Source of the DNA: Diphasiastrum complanatum
Taxonomy: Eukaryota; Streptophyta; Lycopodiopsida; Lycopodiales; Lycopodiaceae
NCBI GenBank assembly: GCA_029204225.1
Contig: CM055096.1
Span: 3,285,352-3,349,351, forward strand
DNA length: 64,000 bases
Direction of reading: 5' to 3'
A program made the position numbers and the translations under genes. The number at the start of each line of letters is the position of its first letter. Position 1 is the stretch's first letter. Shown here piece by piece: positions 46,415-58,400 of this stretch. Under the pieces are notes generated by a model. It ran no database searches. It was not told the origin of the DNA and worked only from the letters and a program-made list of their open reading frames with translations.

Positions 46415-49400
46415 GTAAGTCACAAGTGTATTGTTTATGTTCGCAATAACCAGCTTGCTAGGTTTGACTTAAAGGGTGTAAGGGTTTCGTTGCAAAGGGC
46501 TATCACCAGAAACAGGACTGAAAAGAGACATAAGGGTATCATTATTAAAGGCTATCACAATGTCCAGCTTGTGCTGTACCACATGCTCACCCCAACAAGG
46601 CCTACGCGAACATAGAATACTTGTAAATGTTTCTAACTGCCCCTCTGACTCAACCGGATAAGGCTTGCAAATATACTGGCTCTAATAAGATACTGAGAAA
46701 CAGTCAAGTACCCAGATCCCACCCGAGCCTCCTAGCCATCTGCCAAATGTTTGAGAAACCCCCAAAAGATTTGTTAGTAGGGGTGCACGAATTTCCCCTT
46801 TTTAAAGTATTCTGTTCCAATTCTTTCAACTGCTTGTGGGATAACAAGGCCTTTTGCCTTCATGTGTTTGGCTGGGTCGCAACTACAAAGCCAATGCCAA
46901 TGAATTGTTGTTTTGAGTTTAAACAAACTCACGAACTTAAGCTGGTATTCTTGAAGGTTTACAATTCATCAATTCCTCTAGCCTTATCATGTCCTTAACT
47001 CATGTTGGGTGTAAGTTGATGTTTTTAATCTTCATTACAAGTCATGTTGATTTGTATAGAGGTCTAAATTTCCACATTAGGTCGAATTCTTATCCATAAT
47101 ATCTGGATCTCGTTACTTCCTATCAAGTATTACAATATTTGTTTCAACTTTTGTTGGTGCAATTTTAGTGTATCTTGAAATCGTGTGTTTCATGTATCAC
47201 GTGTCCTACCATGTTAGTAAGAAGTGTTGATCATAAATAAGAGAGTTTGTAAATGCTTCGCAAAAGAGTTGAAACTGCGAAGACATTCATTGTCATATAG
47301 TTGTGTCTTGTCATTGGAGACACGATTGTTGGTAATGCATGCGTTTATTTCTCTCGCTTTTAAATGAAATCCATCTTGGCAACTGTTGTTTAAATTTGAG
47401 ATTGTCATGATGATGATCTTTCAAGTTTTGAGTTCAACAAGCTAGATAAGATGTATTTAATATTCAACATTTTCTATTACAAAGAAGTGCAAGCATGAGA
47501 AGATAGGGTGAGTTTTTCCTCCTAAAGGTTGTTTTGTAACTTCTTTGAAGCAAATATTCTTTGATAATTCTGAAAGATTCATGATACTTGGGGAGAGGCC
47601 TTAGAAATTTGAAGCCCTATGTTTGTGCCAGTTTTCTCTCAGATCTAATCTTCAAGATGTTATAGTGAAATGTCATAGGTTTTACCCTGATAGTGGAAAT
47701 TCTATATTGTATGTTGTTATGTGCTATATTGGGTGATTAGTGTTTATACTCAAGTTGGGCCCATATAAGTGAAAAATCATGAACCTTATGAAAGTAAACA
47801 TATGTTGTCCAAACAAAATGCAATGTTGGTATTTGTCGCTCTAGCTTCTTGAGGGATACTTTAGAAGAACTTAGTAATAATCCCATAATATAAGTAAACT
47901 ACCTTAAGAGAATATTCTAGAAGGTTCCAAAAACATGGCATCTTTAGAAGGGCCACAAATTTTCTATAGTGGTTGCATCAAGGAGATGATACAACCATTT
48001 TGAAAAGTATGCACAAACTTATATCTAACTCTTAGCAAATAGGTGAAACTTCTAGATGTGGCAGCAGTTGGAGAACTGTTAGAGCCATTACTCCCTGTCT
48101 CGATTATTTATAGTTTTCAGAGACACATGTACATTTTGTAATTATTGTAATTACTGAAATGGCTAAGTCACCGGCTTGTGGTGACCTTTGTAAGTAAATC
48201 GTAAATAAACTATAATTAGTTGGCATTGGACCTCAAAGAGTCGTGCTTAGCTTTGGCATGGGGTACTAGGTCATTTATTAGGAGTGGCTGGACTGACCTC
48301 CTAAAAAGTAGGAGAGTTGATTAGTCAATGGGACACTTGTCATATGCTCACTAGGACACTTGGTCCAGTGAATGAGTGGCACTTGTCAGGGTTGACCGGT
48401 CAAACATGACACGTGTCACATGCTCACAGGGACACTTGGTCCGGTGTATGATCAGTTAGGAAAGGTCAAGGTTAAGGGGTGCTTGAGGATTGTGCATAAG
48501 TGAGCCTAGAGAGAGGCATTCCTGATCATAATCTATGCAGCAAAGGTTGGGAGGAGACAAGGCAGCCAGCTCCACCATGTTTTGTGTGCTCTGATGTTTG
48601 TACATGCAGGGAAATCGACAGAGATCGACATTGCTGATTGCTGCGCACGAGATAAGCTAGGTTTTTAGTGAAGTTTCAGATTTGGACTCTGACATTTGGT
48701 ATCAGAGCGTAGGTTCACGTTCGGAAGAGGGTTGCGAAAATCGAATCAGATTTCAGCGACGCGGATTAGAATGAGATTTCAGCGTTGTGGTTCAGCTGCG
48801 AATCAGGATCAAATTTCAGATTTCAGCTGCGAATCAGGATCAAATTTCAGTTACGAAGCAGGATCAGATTGCAGATTTCAGATCAAATTTCTATTTCAGA
48901 ATCGGGATCAGATTTCAGAATTCAGAATCAGGATCAGATATTCGGAAGCGGGATCAGAATCAGGTTGCTGCTGCGGATCGAAATCAGGTTACAGTTGCAG
49001 AACCGAATCGGAAACCCTTTTTTGCTGAAAATTTCGACCTCTAAGCAGGTGGATAGGTTTGCAACACTGTAAACATGGATCCGTTGGAGGGTTCTAGCAC
49101 CGAGATACTGAGAATTGAGGAAGTGGCAGCCAAGGTGGATTCTATGGAGGTGATTTTTCAACAAATCCTTGAATGTTGAAGACATCAAGATCCTCTCAAG
49201 AACCGGAAGCGGTATGATTGCTTAAGTGTTTCATTTTGTGGAAGGCTTGCATGGACGTCTCGAAACCTTTTGTTGTAAAGAAGCAGACTCGTAGCCTCCA
49301 AGGAGCAGTTCAGATAGCTCTGTGTTTGAAACATGGCAATAAGCCTCAGGCGGTTTTCGGCCTTGAGATAAGAAGAGGCTCAAAAGGTTTAAGAGTCGAT

Positions 49401-52400
49401 TTGTGCAATGACAAGTTTCAAATGACCTGAAAGGAGAAGGAGCAGGGGCTTCCGAGGACAAAGGATTGTATGGGCGGTCTAATGTCCAAAGAGGTCATCG
49501 TCCTTCAGTGTGACAAGTAGTTGTAGCTTCTAGGGACAATGATTGTATGGGTAATTTGATGTTCAGAAGGGGCCAAGGATCTTTGTTGCTATTGATGCAT
49601 GACCAAGAGTGTTCCAAATGAGAAAGTTTTGCTTTGGTTATATGGTAGGTTGCATGTGGAAGGAATGTCCACGAAATCCAATGCAGACTTCATGCAATTT
49701 TCTAGTGAAGCAGGCACAAGCACCTATGGCTATTGAAGAGCTGGAGCAGGATGAACTCCAAGGAAGTACTCTTCATCTTGTGAAAGTGTCGATGATCAGG
49801 TAAGGTTGATGTTATTTCTTTTGCCACAATTGTTTTAAACGATGCAACGCATGTATCAATGTCCAAGTACTTCTTGATTGTTATGACTGGACATACGTGC
49901 GGCATGGATGTGTGTGTTCTATTTGACACTATGTCCTTCCATACTGTACTTGACTCAGATTGAAAGGTTGAATGTGAGCACACAACCATCCCTGTACCAG
50001 TACACAGTCGTGAGGGCTGATGGAAAGGGTAGTTGGGGGAGGTTTCAGGGTTGGGGATATGCCATTAACCATTCAAGTTAGGTTAAGAAGTTGGATATAA
50101 AGATAACGTGTTTGGCATGTTTTGATGTGGTACTTGGGATATGTTGGCACGTAGAATGGAAACTTTACATCGCTTGGGGTTACTCATGTGTGCGAGTTCC
50201 AGCGCGATGGTAGAATCCATTCACTTTGAGGTGAGCCCAATGTGACTCCAAGACCTTTGATCATGGCAGCTTAGTATGTGGGGGTTCATTGTAAGCATAT
50301 GTGTTTTTGTTTTTGTTTGATATGTTTTGCTGGTTCCAAAAGTAACATATGGCAAGAACAAGTTGACTTACTTCTGAACCTAGACCAACAGACGGGTCAT
50401 GGCGTATGTGTGTGGGCTTATCAATACTTGAACTCCCCAGGGGCAAAGGACAGTATGGGACGCCCAATGTTCTAGTATTGTACGGTGCTACTGTTTTAGC
50501 AAAGTTGCTTGGAAAAATGGATATTAGTAACTTAGAGTTCATGAAGTGCATGTGCGTAAGACTGTCTTCAGAACTTGTTTCAGTCTTATGGATGACGTTT
50601 TGGTTTATAGTAACTTTTTGGTTATGCCTTTGATTGACTAATGCCCCAACAACATGTATGATGTTGATGAACGATGTACTCAGACCGTTTATGGATCACG
50701 TTTTTGTTTACAGTTGTGGTGACGTGTTGCACATAACTCATCTTAGAACCGTTTTGTCAACCCTGAGGGATAAAATCTTGTTTGCTAATGATAATAAAAG
50801 ATAGCGTATTTGGGTGTTATCGTGTTAGTTGAAGGCATAAAACCGAATCCAAGGAAAGTTGTTCTCCTTCCGTGGCTTGTACCTACAGACTTGATGGTAT
50901 TGAGAGGCTCTCTTGGATTTCTTGGGTTTTATTGCAAGGTGTGAAGGGTTGTTCACACATGGCTGCACCTTTGACCGATATGCTATAGAATAATAAGTGG
51001 ACGGAAGTTCAGCAGTAAAGTTTCAACGCTTCGAAACAAGCTGTGGCGGACTTTGTCACATTAAAAATAGTAGACCCTCATAAACCATTTGTCATAATAA
51101 CAAATGCGAGTGATGTCATCGTTGGGACAATTCTGATGCAAGAGGGTAGGCCAGTGGCCTTTGTGAGCGAGAAGCTCAACCCTGTTCAGAAGAGTTGTAT
51201 GCCATTGTCCATGCTTTGAAAGTATGGAGGCATTATTTGTGTGGTGCGGGTTTGTATATGCCGACCATGACATTTTTATGTATTTCTGCAATTAGCCAGG
51301 TGGGCTAAATTGCTGCAAGAATTTCACGTGGAAATTCGGTATAGGAAAGGTATCGAAAATCGTGTGCTTGATGCATTCGTATATTGTATCAAATGTCTTT
51401 TTTGGTCATAGAGAATGACCTAATTGCTGAGATCAGATAGATTTAGCACGAGGATCCTCATTGTTCATTGTAAGAGGTTGTGAGAGAGGTAAAACTTGGC
51501 CAAGTAGAAGGAGAGCTCTGATCTCTTTGCTCACACTTGCCTGAAGTATACCATAGCAGATGGTATAGTTAAAGGAAATAGCAAATTCCCCATTGCAGTT
51601 AGTAAAGGGCTATGTAGGGAGATTTTGCATTTATGTTATGATAGTACTGGTGCTAGTCATCCGGGTGTGGATTGGACCTATGAGATGATCCTATGTAACT
51701 TTTGGTGGCCCAATACGGTTTTAGGCCTACTAGTCTTGTTACGGTGGGAATTCCTCAAAGTGCCTAGTACAGTTGATTTCTAACTCGATGAGTAAAATGC
51801 TTGAGTTAGTTGAAAAATTTAAGACAAGCAATCGTGGTGCTAGTGAGAGCCGAGTGTGATCTCCAGTAGTATGGGATGCTGGTTATCGTAGGAGGCTTGA
51901 TTAGGCCAGTTGTTGTCGACAACTCCGGTGTACGGAGATGAGTCAGTTGTGACTCTATTCAGGAGCATAGAGAGGAGATCCATGAGCCAACAAGGATATT
52001 GGATAGGCGGGAGAAACGTCTGTGTAATCGCTTGATCTGTGATATATTTAGTTGCTTGGCATGGAATACCTCTTGCAGATGTTGCCTGGGAGACCGCACA
52101 CAGTCTGCGTGCACAGTACCCTAGTTTTGCAGATGTCTTTTTTGAGTGGGAAGGGATGTTAGAGCCTTTACTCCCTGTCCCGGTTATTTACAGTTTTCAG
52201 AGACACATGTACGTTTTGTAATTATTGTAATTACTGAAATGGCTTAGTCACTGGCCTGTGGTGACCTTTGTAAGTAAATTGTAAATAAACTGTAATTAGT
52301 TGGCATTGGACCTCAAAGAGTCGTGCTTAGCTTTGGCATGAGGTACTGGGTCATCTATTAGGAGTGGCTGGACTGACCTCCTAAAAAGTAGGAGTTGACT

Positions 52401-55400
52401 AGTCAATGGGACACCTGTCATATGCTCACTGGGACACTTGGTCCATCCAGTGAATGAGTGACACTTGTTAGGGTTGACCGGTCAAACATGACACGTGTCA
52501 CATGCTCACAGGGACACTTGGTCCAGTGTATGAGTGACACATGTCAGCCTACTCACTTGCCTATGTGTCAGGGTACTGCCAAGTGGCAAGTGTCAACTGT
52601 GCATGGAGTTGGCCATGTGTCGACGTTAGGAAAGGTTAGGGTTAAGGGGTGCTTGAGGATTGTGCATAAGTGAGCCTAGAGAGAGGCATTCCTGATCATA
52701 ATCTATGTAGCAAAGGTTGGGAGGAGACAAGGCAGCCAGCTCCACCATGTTTCGTGTGCTCTGTACATGCAAGGAAATTGACAGAGATCGACATTGCTGG
52801 TTGCTGCGCACGGGATAAGCTAGGTTTTTAGTGAAGTTTCAGATTTGGACTCTGACAAGAACCTTTGCAAGTTATTGGAAGGTAGCCACAATTATCAAAA
52901 AGTAAGGTTCATTGCAACCATAACTACCTTTGGAACTTGACAATAAAGGAATTAAGTAGGTGCTAGATATATCAAACCTTGGGATCCAAGGTGTAAAACT
53001 CTAGAAGATTGGTAAAGATTTCAAATCTTCAATATTTTGAAAGCAGCTTTCTAAGGTTGTCTTGTGTAAGATGGGTCCACATGATTGTTGTTTTACTTAT
53101 GGGATAATAAACAAACTTAAAGTCAACCATGGATAAAAGATATCATAATGAAAGAAAAGCATGATTGAATACCCGATTGAATTTAAAGCTTAGAAGCAAG
53201 ATGCAGCCTTACTATAATTGAGAAAATAAAAAGAAACATATTACCGCATGAGTGTGCACTAAATCAAGAAAAGGAAAAGGATGTGTGTTGTGTTGTTGTT
53301 ATATTGGGTTATATATCAAAGATCTTGAATCTCATGAAAGTAAACACATTTGGGAGTTTTTTTTTTTGGGGGGGGGGTAGATCTAATAATGACAATTAGG
53401 CCCAACTTTTTAGAATTTAGAACTACTAGCTTTTGAAGTCACACTTGAGAATGACTAAGTCTCAATTCTATAAGCAAAGATGCAACTTGTGGGTCCTAGC
53501 CAAAGTATCAATAGGCAACCCTTGAAACCTGCAAAAACCGAATGGGCAAGGACGTTGTAGGATTATCAGGAGCTCACCAGCAAGATATCGTACTCTATTG
53601 TTTCTTTTAGTAAAGCTTGTTAATCGTTTTTTGTGTGATCCAATTCAATTGTGTATTTCGGAGATGTGTATTTCAGAGCTAAGCAACATCTCCATAGCTA
53701 TTAATTTTTCTTACAAGAATTAAGAGCAATGTGTGTAGCATGTTGGTTGTGAAAACATGAGAGAAGTCTATCATGTAATTTTTAGTAGAGGCAAATTTTT
53801 TTATGTCAGTAGCATTGGATTTGCCACAAATCATGATAAATATATCATTGTGGGACATAATCCCTTTGGATTGCTCACATCAAGTTCCAAGATTGAAGTT
53901 GCTCACATCAAGTAACTTGAACTAGGTCTTTTCACAAGTAAAAGTCCCTAGGTGACAACCCTTAGGTAGGCAATTGTAATCAAATTTATTCTTCGATAGG
54001 TCAATTCCATATATGTAGTTTGAACGCATCAAGGATAGCACTTCTTTTTATGAATTAACATCATGTTAAATTCGGGTTATACGGTGGACCCTGCCACAAG
54101 AAAGAAGTTTGACCCAAAGAACACTTGCAATGTTAGATTTTTTCTTTTGTAGACTCTTTGGTAGGCTTAGTTTCATGCTGAGTGAGTTGACGATATGGAA
54201 TTGTTTTTTTTGTGTCGATGACGAATGTTGTGCTTCATTTGTTTGGCTCTTAGCCTAGCCTTCCCTTACCTTTGGAGAAGTGAGAGAAACTCAACATGTG
54301 AGTCTTTATATGTGAAAGCTAATGTCGACGTATCTTTGTCCATTTGCACCTACTCTATGAAATTGACATCTCAAGACCTTTTGGAGTGTTGTGTGGTCAA
54401 ATTTGCACCAAGTCACTTGTAGCTATGTTTCCTTTAAAACTTTTCCCCTACAATGTTTGAATGGCATATATATTCTCACAAGTGGATCTAGAAGTGACTG
54501 TAAGCTGAATGAGACTTTAAGGTCAAGTGTGTGGAAAATCTACTCTTTCTGTTCAAGGGGCTTTTAGTCTTTCTTACACCACATCCAACCTCTTGCCATG
54601 ACACCTGTAGCCTTTGTTGAAGAGATAACATCGCTCAATATTTTCTAGATTCCTTTAGGAATTTTGAAATTTCCTCTATATATTTATTTGCGTTCTTTTG
54701 TAAAATCATGTGAAATTTTCAGCTAAAGGGTTGTTTTTGTTTTGGCAGGTTTCATGATTTTTATGTACATATTTGAGACATATCTAGATCTAAGACAACA
54801 TGCAGCACTCAAACTACCTAGTCTTCCTCCGTCTTTGAGAGGAGTTGTGAGCCAGGAAAAATTTGAGAAAGCTCGAGCATATAGTCTTGATAAAAGGTTT
54901 GCTTCCTCCATTTTAATTTTAGTGTATTTTACTGGGTTCCTGTCGAAATAGTGTGCATTCTGATCTCTTTTATTCTTTCCCATCTGAACAAGCATCAATA
55001 TGTTATTTGAATTTTGATGTTCAGTACAGAGTGTTTAACTTTGTGAATGTTTCACTGTTATGGTTGTGAAGAAATTTTGGTGACTTTGAAATGCTTTTAA
55101 TATTCTGTAAAGAGAATCTTCTGTCCTTCATCATTGTGACTATAAGACATATAGTAAGATTGTAGATATGCACCCTGATTGGAAGACGGGTCATAGGAAT
55201 TTATTCTTAGGCATATTAGCTTTGGTTATCTGTCTAATTCTCAAAACTGTTATTCTGGCAAAGCACCAATTCAATTATTCTACGTTTGTGTGCCAGTGAA
55301 TCATTATTTGAAATCAAGTTAAATTCTGATGGTGGCATGTGCAGCCGATTTCATTTTGTGCATGCATTTGTGACAATCGTGGAGGAGTCAGCAATTTTAC

Positions 55401-58400
55401 TTCTGAAAGTCCTTCCATGGCTGTGGCTGGTATTTGTGCCCTGTAAATCCTTCAATCACAAAGTCATACATAGAATTGTACAACAGGTGTTTTTAGTGTA
55501 ATGTAATTTGGAGGCAATTGCTTAAGGAAAATTGAAGCTAAAAAATGGGTAGTAACTTTCTGGACTTAGATTGATGCATCGTGCCTAGAAACAACGATAG
55601 TGAGGAATCGGGATTCCTTCATGTTGCTTGATTTTAAAATTTGTTGGCAGGAAACTGGCGGAGTTGTTGAAAAGTTGGGTCTCAATCCCAAGAATGAGAT
55701 CATTTACACTTTGGTGTTTTTGGCATTCACAACTCTTTGGACCCAGGTGAGTTTCTATAGCTTTGCAAAGTACAGGACTTTTTCCAGCTCTTTTATGTGT
55801 AGTTTGACTTAGAGTGAATAGGTCACATGTTCACAGAAATGCTTCTGTTTTTCTCTTTTTTTTGCACTAGTCTTGTGACAATTTAAAAGTTATATGTCGA
55901 ATTTGTGCCAACTGTTCTTATTTCACCAATCGGTAGCCTTTCAGGAAAATTGCATATACATTTGTGTAGGCAATGCAATGTAAGCATAGAACCCACGGTT
56001 CCCAGAACCGTGGGTCCTGGGAACCGTGGGGTGAACCGTACCACGGTTCATGAACCGTGGTACGGTGTCTGCAATTAATTAATTAATTAATTTTTTTTGC
56101 CAATTTCCCCCCCAAAATAGTCTTTGGCCCTCATTTTACAGTTTTTGGGCTGTTTTTGACCCTCATTTCACAGTCTAGAGGCTGATTTTTTGGGCAGTTT
56201 CACAGTTGTGGGGCTGTTTATGATTTTTTGGGCTGTTTCAGAGTTTCACAGTTCCTTTTTAAATTAAATGCTATGGTCAAATTTTAAATAGAACTGTAAA
56301 ATAATTCTGCAATAATTTGAAACTTTTGCCAATTGTAAATAGAACTGTAAGTAATTCTGGTTTTTTTTGGCATTTTTTTGGGCTGTTTTGGGGGGTGGGA
56401 ACTTTAAAAAAAATATTAATTAATAATTTATTATTGCACGGTTCACCACGGTTCACTTCAAAAAAATTTGTGAACCGTGGTGAACTGTCCACGGTTCTCA
56501 GATTCTATGGATGAATGTAAGCAAAGACCGGTATGTTGCTCTAAAAGTTTACCAATTGTTAGCATCTGGAAAGGGCATAGGAAACTGGGCATTGTTGCAT
56601 GTTTATTCACTTTGGATGTTTATTTGATCTTGTTAGAAAATTTTGTGTTCAGATTCTCTTCAATCGTGAAATCCCAAGATTTCAAACTTTACTTTCAAGG
56701 GCTGAAACCAAAACTTGACCATGCTGACATGTTCAGACTTCCATATGAGATTTAAATTTATTTCTATATGTATCAACTTTAAAAAAACCTAGAAAACATT
56801 GACAAATGTATATGAAATGTTTGACTGACAAATGTTTGAAACATATGGTATGCTTATTTCAGGTTGGCACTCAACCAATTGACAATCCTTCTATTCTCTC
56901 ATCTTCGATCTGCTTATATGGATACAGAGAGAAAGGGGTTTAATCTAATCTTTGATTACAAGAACGGCTGGTTAGGCACATTCTAACGGCATTCAGATTG
57001 CCTTCAGCATCATCCGTCTAGGAACATGTATTGAGTGATGAATTTACGGAGTAATACGCCAGTTACTGAAATTGTTTGGAATCTGACCCTGAGTGATTTG
57101 AAAGGCTCTTAGGAAAGTACTCAAGCACATTTTTGTGCACATTACACAAGCCATTTTGGTAAAGTGATCTATTGAGCACTTTGGTTTGTCTAGTCACTTG
57201 GTTGGTTACCACTGATTGCACTGGATTCTGGAATATCACTACTTTGAAGCAGCTGCAAATTTAAATTCTCGTCTCTTATTTTGTGTGGGCATTCAATAGC
57301 AAATGGTCAAAGAGCAATGATGCATCATTTGCATGAAATTACTATGGTCATTTGTACATGCTCGATCTAACTAATGTGGCACAAAATACCATTGTCTATG
57401 ATATGGGGCAAGGAGAATTGCTATCAACAAAAAGATATGATTAGACCAGATAAAAATATGTTATTGCTGACTTCAAACCTTTGTGCTTTGTTTGGAAACA
57501 TTTTTTTTCAAACTTAAATAATCATAATACAATTTTAATCGATGACTCACCATACAAAGCATGTATGAACAATCCATTCAATTGTATTTTTCCAGAAACA
57601 TTTGATGGATATAATGATGACAATTACCTCAATGATGTGTTGTGGACATATTTGGAGAGATTGAAAATGACTTTTGATGTCCAAACATACATCAAACAAA
57701 ATCATATCGGTCAACGACATGTTGCTGAGAATCACCCCCTTTATGGTTATTTGAGACCCGTAATTGAAAAGTTTCAATGGGAATCCAAATCTTCACTATG
57801 TGAAACTGGTGTTTCACTAGACGTTGCAGTATCAGAAGACCAAACCAAAGCAAATGTCCAATCCATATACGAGGAACTTGATGCCGAACAGATAGAGCTA
57901 CTATACGGTATTGCATTGGTCTATTACTTCTAGATGTAGTGGTGAACTTGGAATGCAAGATTCCAAGATATCTCCTTAGGACAAGATATTAAGAGACTAT
58001 TCCATTAGGAATGGGTTACTTTTCCGGAATGGAAAAGTTTGTACGCCAGAAAATGATGACATTAGGGCCCAAATCCTACATGAATGTCATGACAGCCCGT
58101 GTGCGAGGCACCTTGGCTCACAAAGGACACTTGACCTAATAAGAAGGAACTTTTATTGGCCAAATCTAAAAGGTCAAGTGGAGGCATATGTTCGTAGGTG
58201 CGGACAATGTCAGGTTAATGAAGCTGAAAGACTTAAGGCAGTTGCCAACTGAAAAGTTTCAGTAGGGGGTATTCATCCTCCAAACTAGATTTGATCGTTG
58301 ACTAACCATCAAATCTAGATTGATCGATTGATGAACATCCAGCATAGTACATAGATTCTCTTCAAGTCTAGCGTCTATATTTCTAATTACTATTATTTTC

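Larger units (their letters stand above)
48077..52857 (+). mobile_element. Decayed Ty3/gypsy chromovirus in intron 1 of STE24
   Basis: LTRs (48077-48694 and 52157-52857) start TGTTAGAG and end CTCTGACA. A perfect target duplication AGAAC flanks them (48072-48076 and 52858-52862). A tRNA-Met primer site, gag start, RT, RNase H and a C-terminal chromodomain are recognisable in order, all in the sense of the host gene. Internal length is only 3.5 kb and coding is broken everywhere. The LTRs differ by substitutions and an ~85-bp indel, so the insertion is old. Confidence 0.88.

Noticed and set aside
46627-46998. 123-codon + frame after STE24 exon 1
   Set aside because: Inside intron 1, no recognisable domain, no start or splice context.
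48696-49072. Three overlapping 85-110 codon frames in the chromovirus leader
   Set aside because: Produced by the repeated AATCAGGATCA unit; not independent genes.
53360-53380. T-run followed by G-run as a functional signal
   Set aside because: Homopolymer runs in an intron; no pairing or motif context, may include sequencing error.
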